From positions 3,611,001 to 3,675,000 of the forward strand of contig NZ_CP025117.1 in the NCBI RefSeq assembly GCF_002831645.1: 64,000 nt of DNA. The letters run 5' to 3'. Both the position numbers and the translations under genes were made by a program. The notes under the pieces are model-generated. The model ran no database searches, was not told where the DNA came from, and saw only the letters and a program-made list of their open reading frames with translations. The stretch's first letter is position 1, and each line of letters opens with the position of its first letter. Source of the stretch: Olleya sp. Bg11-27 (GTDB taxonomy: Bacteria > Bacteroidota > Bacteroidia > Flavobacteriales > Flavobacteriaceae). This document shows positions 1-9,311 of this stretch, one piece after another.

Positions 1-55
1 TATTAAAACTGATACAGAAACAATCATAAAACAAGTTGTGATAGGTTCTATCTAA
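1..55 (+). CDS. C-terminal tail of an upstream protein (partial)
   Basis: An open frame runs in from the window edge and stops with TAA at 53-55, giving a tail of 17 residues ending VVIGSI. It is immediately followed by a strong intrinsic terminator, which is why it is read as a real gene end rather than chance. Nothing can be said about function. Confidence 0.4.
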   Translation, partial: IKTDTETIIKQVVIGSI

Positions 56-75
56 AATAACACACTCATTTTAAT

Positions 76-109
76 AAAAAAAGTGCACTAACTATAGTGC
101 ACTTTTTTT
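76..109 (+). terminator. Intrinsic terminator of the upstream gene
   Basis: A-tract plus AGTGCAC pairs with the mirrored GTGCACT plus T-tract, giving a stem of up to 14 bp with a short loop. It lies 20 bp behind the stop codon at 55. The symmetrical A/T tracts would let it act on either strand. Confidence 0.75.
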
Positions 110-290
110 ATTTCCCTACTCAACTAGCAACACTTAATACCATTTGAATCGTTTATCAGCAACAGGATCGATTTCACTAATAAACAATCGCAATTAGAAC
201 GCCAGACTACTATTACAAGCGGACTTTTCACTATCAAAGAAAAGACACACAACAAATTACAAACATAACACAACCAACAATCTACAACGT
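110..290. other. Non-coding gap, nothing recognised
   Basis: The stretch between the two terminators holds no convincing open frame, RNA gene or repeat. Confidence 0.5.
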
Positions 291-324
291 AAAAAAACTC
301 ACCATTTGCATAGTGAGTTTTTTT
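291..324 (-). terminator. Intrinsic terminator behind ccsBA
   Basis: AAAAAAACTCAC at 291-302 pairs perfectly with GTGAGTTTTTTT at 313-324 around a 10-nt loop. It sits about 30 bp beyond the ccsBA stop on the minus strand and is symmetrical enough to work in both directions. Confidence 0.75.
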
Positions 325-355
325 AATCTTTAATTATAGGAATCTCTTATAATAT

Positions 356-3300
356 TTATTTCTTATAATATTGGACATATTTTCTATAAGAAAAGAAACC
401 AATAATAGCCACAATACCTAATGCTATAGCTATAAATTTAAAGCTTACAATTTGATCTCCACTAGCATAACTATGCAATCCAGAAAGGTAGAAGTTAACC
501 CCAAAATAAGTCATTAATATAGTACTAAATGTAATAATTGCCATTAAGTTAAAAAACCAACGCCCACGTAAACCCGGCACTAATCGCATGTGTATCACAA
601 ACGCATACAACATGATACTAATAAGCGCCCAAGTTTCCTTTGGATCCCAGCCCCAATAACGCCCCCAACTTTCGTTGGCCCATTGTCCACCAAGAAAATT
701 ACCTATCGTCAGCATTACTAAACCAACCGTTAAAGACATTTCTGTTATAATAGTTAATTCTTTAATATTAATATCCATTTTAGATTTGTTCGCTTTGTTT
801 GTTAGTATCATTAATACTAAAGACACAACACCTAATATCATCCCTAAGGTAAACGGTCCATAACTTGCTACAATAACAGCAACATGTATCATTAACCAAT
901 AACTATCTAATACTGGTTGTAAATTCGCAATAGCTGGATCCATCCAATTCCAATGCGCAATCATTAATATCATTGCAGTAACAAAAGCAGTAGATGCTAA
1001 AGTCAAATCACTTTTTCTACCAAAGGCTAAACCAAAAAACATTGTTGCCCACGCTACATATATCATAGACTCGTAAGCATCACTCCAAGGCGCATGCCCC
1101 GAAATATACCAACGCGCTATCAATCCTGCTGTATGTAATATAAATAGCCCTAAAATGATAAATTTAAAAACAATAACACTTTTATTTAACCACGTATTGC
1201 TCGTTTTAAAAATCTGCCAAACAAGTAACACAAACAAGAGTGTTCCAGCGTACATATACCAACTAAACAACTTTTTAAATACATCATATTTATTATATAA
1301 TATCTCTGCATTTATTTTACTTTCACTAAGCATTACTGTCGCCCCTACCTTACTTTGAGACGTCTTAAAGGCGTCTAATAACTTTTCAGATTTAGTATAA
1401 TCGTTTGTCTTTTTAGCTTCATTTAAAGTATACAAATACCAATCAAAACCAGACCCTATAAAACTACCATAAGTTGTGTCTGTAATTTTTTGATTGTACC
1501 CTTCATTTTTATATTCGAAAGGCGAAATCCATTTATTGTTCTCATCCTCCGGAACAGGAAATATCTTAAGTGAACGTCCTTCAATAGCATTACTCAGCAA
1601 ATTGATACGCTGATTAGTCTCCATGAATTCTTTCTGAATCCCTGTTTGAGATTTTACCGCAGATGCTTCCTCTAAATACGGGTCCAATTTATACTTAAAA
1701 TCTTCCGTAAAGAAATCTAATAATCTAGCGAATTCCTGATCCTTAGGAATACCAATAACACTTCTAATCGAATCTGATTTATGTGCCTTCAAATAAATAA
1801 TTGGCACATTATACCATAACATTGGACTTTCTTGAATACTCAAGAAAATTTGATTAGCCGTCATTCCTTCATAAGTCTCATGCTTTGTCAACTTTCTTAA
1901 CAACTCTGAAGCATAAGTATCAATAGGCATCATACGCCCATCTAAATCTTGAATTACAATATGCCCAAACTTATCCGCATGTGCTTTAGGTGCAACATTA
2001 GCTTTTAGGATAGAATCTATTTGAAATTTAGACGGAATTTTATTTTCTGTTTCCTGATGACCATGACCATCATTTTCTGTGTGCTGCTCCGTTTGAGCGA
2101 AACCATTTAAACTAAAACACAATAATAGAATAGCACTTAGCTTTGCCTTTTTACTTTTAATTTTTTCCAATCCATTTTGTAAATCTCTAAATCTAGTATG
2201 GTTTGCAAATAAAATGGCCATCATACCAAAATACAGTAAAAAGTAACCCGCATATGTGACCCAAGTTCCCCAAAAATCATGATTTACAGATAAAATAGTC
2301 CCTTTTAAATCTTTGTCATAATCGGCTTGAAAAAAGCGATACCCTTTATGATCCAATATATTATTCATATAAATATGAAAATCAAAATCTCCTGTCTCCT
2401 TATCGATAACTGTCACCTTACTTTCGTAAGACGAATAATTATTCTCCGTACCAGGATATTTTTCAGCAATAAAATCGTTTAATTTAACTTCAAAAGGCAG
2501 CTCCAAAACTTTAGAGCCATATTTTAAATCAATATCCAATCCGCCCACATTCACTTCTGTAAAACGGTTATTAGACCATTGACTTCCTAAAAGCTTAACT
2601 TCTTTAGTTTCTCCATTTGCAGTCACATTTAATACGACAGCGTTTTCATCTTGCTTTAAGAAACTAGCCTTTTTAACAACATCAAATTTTCCTTTCACAA
2701 CAGGCTTAGGAAACACCAATTGCATGTCTCCGATAACGTATCTAGCACGCAACATTAAAGGCTGTATCGTATCCTTTACAAGTTTACCTTGCGCCATAGT
2801 TGCCATAATCAAATACTCTCCTTCAAATGGAGAATCTACCATTAAACCTTCCGGAGTCGTGGTAATATTTATAGCACCTTCTGTTGGTTTATCCAAAGCC
2901 ACTAATAGACTATGTATGTTTTCGACACTACCCTGTTTTAAAAAGTGGTTATGCGGACCACCACTTTGAGCTTCAACTATTTTTAAATAATTTTCTCCCG
3001 CATCATCAGGAATGACATCCATTTCTGCACCAAGAAAAAAATCGGTTAACTCAAATCTTACAGGAGCGTTATCATAATAAACAGTGTAATCAAAACTGTT
3101 ATTCATTCTTCCAGAAAAATCGACTTCTTTATCAAATGGCAAACGTTGTGGCACCCCTTCTATCTCATAATCACCATCTATATTAGCAGTAATATAAGTT
3201 CTTTGCGATAAAAAGGCACTTTCTGTCTCTCCCTCTCTAATAGCAATCATACCTTCAAAACCAAAATAACGGGTAATACCAGCACCGAAAATAATTAATA

Positions 3301-3568
3301 TAAAAGCTAAATGCAGCGTTAACGTTGCCCATTTTTCCTTACGCAACAGCCTAAATTTAAAAATATTACCAATAAAATTAACCATAAACAACACCATGAT
3401 CGCTTCAAACCACCAGGCGTTATAAATTAAATTTCGGGTATAAGGTGTTGGAGACGTATCCATGTTTCTGTCTAAAATGGTACCTGTTGCCATGGCAACA
3501 GCAAATACAATAAATAAGACAGATGTTAATCGTGTAGAAAATAAGATTTTGGCGATTCTATTTTGCAT
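356..3568 (-). CDS. ccsBA: Cytochrome c biogenesis protein, CcsB-CcsA (ResB-ResC) fusion
   Basis: System II cytochrome c synthetase: it moves haem across the inner membrane and attaches it to CxxCH motifs of exported apocytochromes. The first half (about residues 10-460) is a ResB-like part with several N-terminal membrane helices, a large periplasmic domain and a further helix near 430-450. A hydrophobic stretch near 480-495 leads into a second periplasmic section, and the last 280 residues are a multi-helix CcsA part carrying the haem-handling WGWDPKETW motif near residue 971. At 1070 residues it is a typical Bacteroidota fusion length. Two CxxCH proteins in this window (32468-32941 and 56891-58015) are possible clients. 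A promoter box lies just upstream. Confidence 0.95.
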   Translation of the reverse strand: MQNRIAKILFSTRLTSVLFIVFAVAMATGTILDRNMDTSPTPYTRNLIYNAWWFEAIMVLFMVNFIGNIFKFRLLRKEKWATLTLHLAFILIIFGAGITRYFGFEGMIAIREGETESAFLSQRTYITANIDGDYEIEGVPQRLPFDKEVDFSGRMNNSFDYTVYYDNAPVRFELTDFFLGAEMDVIPDDAGENYLKIVEAQSGGPHNHFLKQGSVENIHSLLVALDKPTEGAINITTTPEGLMVDSPFEGEYLIMATMAQGKLVKDTIQPLMLRARYVIGDMQLVFPKPVVKGKFDVVKKASFLKQDENAVVLNVTANGETKEVKLLGSQWSNNRFTEVNVGGLDIDLKYGSKVLELPFEVKLNDFIAEKYPGTENNYSSYESKVTVIDKETGDFDFHIYMNNILDHKGYRFFQADYDKDLKGTILSVNHDFWGTWVTYAGYFLLYFGMMAILFANHTRFRDLQNGLEKIKSKKAKLSAILLLCFSLNGFAQTEQHTENDGHGHQETENKIPSKFQIDSILKANVAPKAHADKFGHIVIQDLDGRMMPIDTYASELLRKLTKHETYEGMTANQIFLSIQESPMLWYNVPIIYLKAHKSDSIRSVIGIPKDQEFARLLDFFTEDFKYKLDPYLEEASAVKSQTGIQKEFMETNQRINLLSNAIEGRSLKIFPVPEDENNKWISPFEYKNEGYNQKITDTTYGSFIGSGFDWYLYTLNEAKKTNDYTKSEKLLDAFKTSQSKVGATVMLSESKINAEILYNKYDVFKKLFSWYMYAGTLLFVLLVWQIFKTSNTWLNKSVIVFKFIILGLFILHTAGLIARWYISGHAPWSDAYESMIYVAWATMFFGLAFGRKSDLTLASTAFVTAMILMIAHWNWMDPAIANLQPVLDSYWLMIHVAVIVASYGPFTLGMILGVVSLVLMILTNKANKSKMDINIKELTIITEMSLTVGLVMLTIGNFLGGQWANESWGRYWGWDPKETWALISIMLYAFVIHMRLVPGLRGRWFFNLMAIITFSTILMTYFGVNFYLSGLHSYASGDQIVSFKFIAIALGIVAIIGFFSYRKYVQYYKK

Positions 3569-3593
3569 AATAATAGGCCTTTTTTAGCTCGTG

Positions 3594-3601
3594 CAAAGAT
3601 A
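3594..3601 (-). promoter_or_regulatory. Candidate -7 box for ccsBA
   Basis: Reads TATCTTTG on the minus strand, matching the Bacteroidota -7 consensus TAnnTTTG, 25 bp before the ccsBA ATG. No clear TTG -33 box was found, so the call is tentative. Confidence 0.4.
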
Positions 3602-3653
3602 ATCGTTTTTGTTGGTTATAAATCCCTTAAAACTTCCAAATCTTGTGTTAAAA

Positions 3654-4064
3654 TTATCGTTGTTTGTTTTGCCTAGCTTCAAAGATTTTTAAATACATAA
3701 ATGTTCCCATTTTCCGTGCCCTACGTTTCGCATTATCAGCTATTTCACCTTCAAAAAATTGATCTAATGTGGCATACCATAAATTCAGCCAAACGCCAAA
3801 ATGCATTTCTGAAATAGTATTATCAAGCGTTTCATCTACTTTTTCATGTGCAACTAGCGGATTACCGACATACTTATGTTCTAACTTTTTACCTATAAAT
3901 AAGCTGGTTTCCCAAAAGGTCGTCAAATGATCTAAATGCTGATCCCAATCTGTTATGATTTCATAAAAAATAGGACCTAATAAATTATCTGCTCTAACTT
4001 TTATGTAAAATTCATCTACTAAAAGTTTAACATCGGCTCTGTTAGCAATTTCTTTTCGTTTCAT
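3654..4064 (-). CDS. Group III truncated haemoglobin
   Basis: Small haem-binding globin, 136 residues from the chosen ATG. Family landmarks visible are FYxxVRxDxLLGPIF near the N-terminus, a DWxxHLxxLxxFW segment (distal side), the GNPLVAH stretch, and MHFGVWL with the likely proximal histidine, followed by FEGEIADNAKRRARKM. Group III globins are usually linked to oxygen, NO or redox chemistry, but the physiological role is mostly unknown. A TTG codon three residues upstream is also open, but it lies inside a TATCTTTG promoter-like box at 4071-4078, so the ATG at 4064 is preferred. It is codirectional with ccsBA and separated by 85 bp. Confidence 0.9.
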   Translation of the reverse strand: MKRKEIANRADVKLLVDEFYIKVRADNLLGPIFYEIITDWDQHLDHLTTFWETSLFIGKKLEHKYVGNPLVAHEKVDETLDNTISEMHFGVWLNLWYATLDQFFEGEIADNAKRRARKMGTFMYLKIFEARQNKQR

Positions 4065-4123
4065 CTTAAACAAAGATAAAGTTTTGTCTTCTTATATCTC
4101 TATTTTCTTAGTATTTTAGCGCC

Positions 4124-4882
4124 ATGATTAAAATAGTTTTGCTTGGCGCAGGAAATGTAGCCACACACTTATACAAAGTCTTTAAAACCGCTTCAAATAT
4201 TGAAGTTGTACAATGGTACAATCGCAATAAAAAAGCTATTGAAAGTTACAAAAACGAAGTAGAGATTACGGACGATGTTAATAACCTAATAGAAGCAGAT
4301 GTCTATATTATTGCCATTAGCGATGACGCTATTGAAGCCTTAAGCGCCTCTCTTCCTTTTGAAAACAGATTAGTGGTTCATACTTCCGGAAGTGCCCGTT
4401 TATATGATATTGATCAGAAACACTATAGAGGTGTCTTTTATCCTTTACAAACCTTTAGTAAAGCTGTAGACTTAGACTTTACAACGGTCCCTATTTGCAT
4501 TGAAACGTTAAGAAAACAAGATTTTAAACTCTTAGAAACTATTGGAAAAAGCTTAGGATGCACAACCTACAAAGTAAACCCTAAACAGAGACCTGCATTA
4601 CATTTAGCTGCTGTATTTATTAATAATTTTACGAATCAGATTTACAGAGTCGCACATGAAATTACAGAAAAGCAAGGCGCTGATTTTGACATTTTAAAAC
4701 CATTAATTACTGAAACGGCTAGAAAAGTGCAAGAAGTCTCTCCTTATTTAGCACAAACAGGTCCCGCAAAACGAAACGACAAAAAAACAATAAAAAGACA
4801 TTTAAAGTTATTAGATAATCCGCATCATGAAGCGATCTATAATCTTTTAACCGAATCAATAAAAAAAACACATGGACAATAA
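4124..4882 (+). CDS. Rossmann-fold oxidoreductase-like protein with DUF2520 domain
   Basis: 252 residues. The N-terminus has a dinucleotide-binding GAGNVATHL motif (residues 8-16) and a Rossmann fold to about residue 120, followed by the helical DUF2520 domain seen in proteins related to ketopantoate and pyrroline-5-carboxylate reductases. The substrate is unknown. Its 3' end overlaps the next gene by 11 bp, so the two are translationally linked. It starts the housekeeping block that continues through KdsC-like, UbiA and Maf genes. Confidence 0.88.
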   Translation: MIKIVLLGAGNVATHLYKVFKTASNIEVVQWYNRNKKAIESYKNEVEITDDVNNLIEADVYIIAISDDAIEALSASLPFENRLVVHTSGSARLYDIDQKHYRGVFYPLQTFSKAVDLDFTTVPICIETLRKQDFKLLETIGKSLGCTTYKVNPKQRPALHLAAVFINNFTNQIYRVAHEITEKQGADFDILKPLITETARKVQEVSPYLAQTGPAKRNDKKTIKRHLKLLDNPHHEAIYNLLTESIKKTHGQ

Positions 4883-5402
4883 AAGCTATAAAGAATACCT
4901 ACACCAAATTACAACCTTTATTTTTGACGTAGATGGCGTGTTAACAAATGGAATGATTACCATCACGACTTCGGGAGAGATGATTAGACATATGAATGTT
5001 AAGGATGGTTACGCAATGAAACAAGCCTTAAACCATGGTTTTAATGTCTGTATTATTTCTGGAGGAACTAACGAAGGCGTTCGTACTAGACTAAACCATT
5101 TAGGTATTAAAGATGTGTATTTAGGTGCGCATCAAAAAATTGAACAACTTGAAGAGTATTTAAATAATAAGCAAATTAAAGCAGAACACGTATTATATAT
5201 GGGAGACGACATTCCTGATGTCCCTGTTTTAAAATTGGTTGGTATGCCAAGTTGCCCTCAAGATGCTGTTCCTGAAGTAAAACGTGTCTCTAAATACATC
5301 TCGCATAAATTGGGTGGTGAAGGCTGTGTCCGTGACGTCATCGAACAAGTTATGAAAGTGCAAAATAAATGGGATAGCGATTTTGATGCACAGACGTTTT
5401 AA
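4872..5402 (+). CDS. HAD phosphatase of the KdsC type (KDO-8-phosphate phosphatase family)
   Basis: 176 residues, the compact capless HAD form typical of KdsC, which removes phosphate from KDO 8-phosphate during lipopolysaccharide core synthesis. Motif I is DVDGVLTNG (about residues 19-27), motif II is in the IISGG stretch, and motif IV is GDDIPD near 112-117. The start overlaps the DUF2520 gene. The exact substrate is inferred from family and size; other small HAD phosphatases share these motifs. Confidence 0.85.
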   Translation: MDNKSYKEYLHQITTFIFDVDGVLTNGMITITTSGEMIRHMNVKDGYAMKQALNHGFNVCIISGGTNEGVRTRLNHLGIKDVYLGAHQKIEQLEEYLNNKQIKAEHVLYMGDDIPDVPVLKLVGMPSCPQDAVPEVKRVSKYISHKLGGEGCVRDVIEQVMKVQNKWDSDFDAQTF

Positions 5403-5410
5403 AAGAAATT

Positions 5411-5725
5411 GTGAAACGCTCTAAAAGAAGACATAATACAGGTTTTGGATACATTGGCTCAGGTAATACCTCGTCCAGTTTTAACCAAAAACCAAAAAAA
5501 GTCTTCTCTAAAGTAAAATCACAATTACATACGGAAAGTCAACAACAATTTAAAACTGATTTTAAAACCAAATCGCTTTCTGATATAGAAAAACAGCAGA
5601 TTAAACACAAAATTAGGACACAGACCAAACAAAAGAATACGGTTGTTATTATTTCAACCGTTTTATTCTTAATTTTGATTATCATACTCGCTTTTAAAAT
5701 GATAGAAGGCGTTCTATTTAAATAA
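5411..5725 (+). CDS. Hypothetical single-pass membrane protein
   Basis: 104 residues with a GTG start 8 bp after the KdsC-like stop. The first two thirds are basic and polar, rich in Lys, Gln and Ser, and one hydrophobic helix covers about residues 76-97, close to the C-terminus. This predicts a cytoplasmic, possibly nucleic-acid- or phospholipid-contacting tail anchored in the membrane. No family was recognised. It shares direction and spacing with its neighbours, so it is probably part of the same operon. Confidence 0.65.
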   Translation: MKRSKRRHNTGFGYIGSGNTSSSFNQKPKKVFSKVKSQLHTESQQQFKTDFKTKSLSDIEKQQIKHKIRTQTKQKNTVVIISTVLFLILIIILAFKMIEGVLFK

Positions 5726-5767
5726 AACAAACCACTATCCTTTTAGCAAACCAAAACTTAGATAAAA

Positions 5768-6703
5768 TTGAAACTACTTCAGCTTATTCGCTTTAAAAAT
5801 TTATTACTAATTGCATTAGTACAACTCTTAATTAAATATGCTTTATTCCCATCATTAAGCATGAATATTAACGGAAACGAGCTTTTTGTATCCACATCAT
5901 TAACACACTTTGAGTTTCTACTATTAATGCTATCCACACTGTGCATTGCTGCAGGAGGTTATATTATAAACGATATTTATGATATCGAAGCAGATGCGAT
6001 AAACAAACCCGACAAACAAATAATAGGTAAAGCCATTACCGAAGAAAAAGGATACAACTTTTATATGGCATTTACAGTGGTAGGCGTCGTTTTAGGTTTT
6101 TATTTATCTAATTTAGTAGGTGAAAGTAGATTTTTCGGCATTTTTGTTATTATCGCTGCACTATTGTATATCTATGCTACATTTTTACAACGCATGCTTT
6201 TAGTTGGTAATATTGTAATAAGTATGCTGGTTGGTTTAAGCTTAATTATTGTTGGAATATTCGAATTGCTTCCTGCTATAACCCTTGAAAATAGTTTTTT
6301 ACAAACCTCTATGTTTGAGGTGTTATTTGACTATGCTGTATTTGCTTTTATAATCACTCTAATTAGAGAAATTGTAAAAGACATTCAAGATGTAGATGGC
6401 GATTACAAAGCACAACTAAAAACGTTACCTATTGTAATCGGTAAAAACAGAGCGGCTAAAACTGCTTTTGGATTAACTATTTTAGCTATACTTCTATTAG
6501 TGTACTATTTAGTATCCTTTTTATACATGCAACAAATAGTTGTGATCTATTTTTTAATTACTGTCATTGCGCCTTTAATTTATATTGCTATAAAATTATT
6601 TACAGCAGAACATAAAAAAGAATTCCAAACCATTAGTAATTTACTTAAGCTAGTTATGCTTTCTGGTATGCTATCCATGGTTGTTTATCTTGTAATTAAG
6701 TAA
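5768..6703 (+). CDS. UbiA-family prenyltransferase (geranylgeranylglycerol-phosphate geranylgeranyltransferase-like)
   Basis: Integral membrane prenyl transferase, 311 residues with about eight or nine membrane helices and a TTG start. The first Asp-rich motif is NDIYDIEADAINKPDK (near residues 70-85) and the second is DIQDVDGDYKAQLKTLP (near 205-220); these bind the Mg-prenyl diphosphate. Flavobacterial members are commonly named after the archaeal lipid enzyme GGGPS-GGGPT, but the true acceptor here is unproven, and a quinone or porphyrin acceptor is possible. It closes the first part of the housekeeping block; 238 bp of AT-rich non-coding DNA follow. Confidence 0.85.
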   Translation: MKLLQLIRFKNLLLIALVQLLIKYALFPSLSMNINGNELFVSTSLTHFEFLLLMLSTLCIAAGGYIINDIYDIEADAINKPDKQIIGKAITEEKGYNFYMAFTVVGVVLGFYLSNLVGESRFFGIFVIIAALLYIYATFLQRMLLVGNIVISMLVGLSLIIVGIFELLPAITLENSFLQTSMFEVLFDYAVFAFIITLIREIVKDIQDVDGDYKAQLKTLPIVIGKNRAAKTAFGLTILAILLLVYYLVSFLYMQQIVVIYFLITVIAPLIYIAIKLFTAEHKKEFQTISNLLKLVMLSGMLSMVVYLVIK

Positions 6704-6941
6704 TAATGTATCTCCCACAATATAGATCAAGCTTAAAGGCAACTATTTTATAAAAAATACGTAATAAAAACACTTGATCATACGCTGTGAGTAATTGATT
6801 TTTTTAACGTCTATGACGCTACTATTATTTGTATTTCAAATGGTTTGTTCTTTTGAATCTAAAATTGAATATTAATTATATATTTATATAAAATAATAAA
6901 ACCCCTATCCCAACATCTAATTTAAATTACATTTAAGAAGA

Positions 6942-9311
6942 ATGTTAGACACCACACAAAATGATGTTTTAGACCTTGATGCAACCAACACTGTATTACT
7001 TAAAGTTAAAAACTATATACAATCCTTACATAGTATTGCATCTTCAGATAAACTAGTAAAATACATTCAGTCGGATTTTACTTCTCTTTGCACTACCTAT
7101 TTTAATATTACAGAAACAGTAAACACGTCCTTTAATTCTAAAGAATATACTGACATAAACCAAGTATATCAAATACTGTATAGTGTTCCGGAAGTCTTTA
7201 AAGATTTTGCTATTTTACACAGGGATATTGCATTACAATTACAAATTGCAACTTTTAAATTACTGAACACCGCTGGAGAAAAAGAAAAAATTGAAGCTCA
7301 CTTTTTAGAGTCAAAGCAGGTCCTTTTAGAAGCTGCGTCAGCATTGGAGCATAGCATCCTTTCGGGGCAAAACAACAGCAAAGCGCGATTAGAAAAAGCA
7401 TCTTATGCGTTACAACATTATAAAAATCCTTGGGGAGTCTATAAAAGTCAGATAGAAGACGTAAAACTACAGATAAAGCAAATTGTAGATAATAACTTTT
7501 TTATGTCGAAAACCATATCGGTTTTTAAAGACATAAAACAATCTAACACAGCATTTTTAGATCAAATAACCGAGGATACCTCAACCCTATTGAAGCACAC
7601 AAATGAAGCTATCAAAACGGTAAAAGACATAAAAACTATTGACGATATCACGCCTGTAATTAAGTGGATAGACCAAACATTACTATCTCAGTCCAAAGTG
7701 ATCAATATTCAAGAAGACTATGCAGCGAGTATAGAAACTAAAATTAAAAAACTAAGCACTGGAACTGTTCCTGTTAGTACTAATGAAGGTTTACTATTAA
7801 CAAAAACAATCGATTTTAATAAAACGGTAAAAAAATGGTTTGATTTTGAAATCCTGCCTATTTTAATAGATTTAATCGAACAAAAAATTACTATAACCAC
7901 TTTTTTCAAACATAGTTTGATGAATTTAAAAAGTGGGTTAACAGTCGAAAAAAACAACAATTCGCTTAATGCGCTTCCCTCGCAAATTGAGAGTTTAAAA
8001 AACGTGCATTCCACCTTAAATGAAAATAACACTAAGGTTGAAAAAACAGTAACTAGCTTAAAAAACACGTTTGCGGCAGATTTTAATGTGACCACAATAT
8101 ATTTAGATCAACCCTTTTTAGAAGTTACTATACAATCCTCTTTAAGCCAAATGGCTACAGACCACAGTAACTTTTTTACTATGGTAAAAGATAAAATCTA
8201 TAAGCAGTTTAATTATCTAAATACAAAACTAGAACAAACTAACTTATTTAGCGATCAAAATAAAATAGAGGACTCCATACAATGCATTAACTATAGAATG
8301 TTTAAGGAAGTTAATGCTAATTATGACAATCTATTTTTGAATAAAAATTTTATTGGAAATTTATTTTTATCACCAAGACAAAAACAGGAAGCGAGTATAG
8401 AAAACTCTGTTGCACAATGGAACAATGGTTTTGGAAAAGCTATAATTATTACTGGAGACAAACTTAGTGGCAAGTCTACTTTTGTAGATTATATTGGACA
8501 AAAGTATTTTGGAAAAAGCACAGTGGTTTTAAAAAAAGACACGACCATAACCTTTGATGGAAGAAAATTTAAAACTTCAAATAATTTAAAAGACACCCTA
8601 GATAACATAAAAAAAGGGTTTTCAAATAAAAAACCATTAATTGTAATAGACAACTTAGAACTTTGGGATGATGATGACTTTAGCCTTTTAGATAACGTAC
8701 GTGCCTTGCTTAGTTTTATTTCTTCAGAATCTGATAATGCTTTAATACTAGTAACAACTTCAAGACAAATGCAACAGCATTTGGATAACCGCATTAGGTT
8801 TACAGAAGCTTTTAGTAATACTATCAAATTAGATAAAGCAACTTTTGAAGAAATCTATAAAGCCGTACTACTACGCCATGGTGCTTCACATAAAACTTTA
8901 ATTTCTAAAAAACATGAGCCTTTAAGTGCAAAGCAAATCAAACAAAATGTTTTAAAATTATCTAAAAAAGTAGATTATAATTTAGGTGAAGTTTTACAAG
9001 CATGGACCTACGGAACCACATTAATTGACAACAATAAAGTTGTTTATGAAGATGCAGATCCTGGTTTTAAGGATTTTTTAAATAAAGAAGAAGTAATCAT
9101 ACTTAAACACCTTTTATTATTTAATAAAATAACAGAAATTCAATTAAAAAAGTTTGTTGGCAAAAGCTATGAAACACAGTATAAAGTAAGCTTAAAACGT
9201 TTATTAAGCACCAAAGTATTATTACGTGATAATGATGGACAACTTAGATTAAACCCTGTTATAACCAAAGACATCAAACAATTATTAATTTATAGAGGCA
9301 TTTTAAACTAA
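6942..9311 (+). CDS. Large helical P-loop NTPase of unknown function
   Basis: 789 residues. About the first 480 residues are helix-rich with coiled-coil-like Lys/Glu/Ile patterns and no signal peptide. A P-loop GDKLSGKST lies near 505-513, a Walker B-like LIVIDNLELWDDDD near 566-580, and a sensor-like ILVTTSRQ near 603-610, so the central domain is AAA+/STAND-like. The last 90 residues resemble a winged helix (KITEIQLKKFVG and a run of basic helices). The stop TAA shares one base with the next ATG. The product is probably cytoplasmic and, from its operon, works with the two membrane proteins that follow. No named family was recognised; assignment of function would be a guess. Confidence 0.8.
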   Translation: MLDTTQNDVLDLDATNTVLLKVKNYIQSLHSIASSDKLVKYIQSDFTSLCTTYFNITETVNTSFNSKEYTDINQVYQILYSVPEVFKDFAILHRDIALQLQIATFKLLNTAGEKEKIEAHFLESKQVLLEAASALEHSILSGQNNSKARLEKASYALQHYKNPWGVYKSQIEDVKLQIKQIVDNNFFMSKTISVFKDIKQSNTAFLDQITEDTSTLLKHTNEAIKTVKDIKTIDDITPVIKWIDQTLLSQSKVINIQEDYAASIETKIKKLSTGTVPVSTNEGLLLTKTIDFNKTVKKWFDFEILPILIDLIEQKITITTFFKHSLMNLKSGLTVEKNNNSLNALPSQIESLKNVHSTLNENNTKVEKTVTSLKNTFAADFNVTTIYLDQPFLEVTIQSSLSQMATDHSNFFTMVKDKIYKQFNYLNTKLEQTNLFSDQNKIEDSIQCINYRMFKEVNANYDNLFLNKNFIGNLFLSPRQKQEASIENSVAQWNNGFGKAIIITGDKLSGKSTFVDYIGQKYFGKSTVVLKKDTTITFDGRKFKTSNNLKDTLDNIKKGFSNKKPLIVIDNLELWDDDDFSLLDNVRALLSFISSESDNALILVTTSRQMQQHLDNRIRFTEAFSNTIKLDKATFEEIYKAVLLRHGASHKTLISKKHEPLSAKQIKQNVLKLSKKVDYNLGEVLQAWTYGTTLIDNNKVVYEDADPGFKDFLNKEEVIILKHLLLFNKITEIQLKKFVGKSYETQYKVSLKRLLSTKVLLRDNDGQLRLNPVITKDIKQLLIYRGILN

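Noticed and set aside
6725-6779. Short inverted match GATCAAG/CTTGATC in the gap before the NTPase gene
   Set aside because: Seven-bp arms with a long AT-rich spacer occur by chance in this composition.
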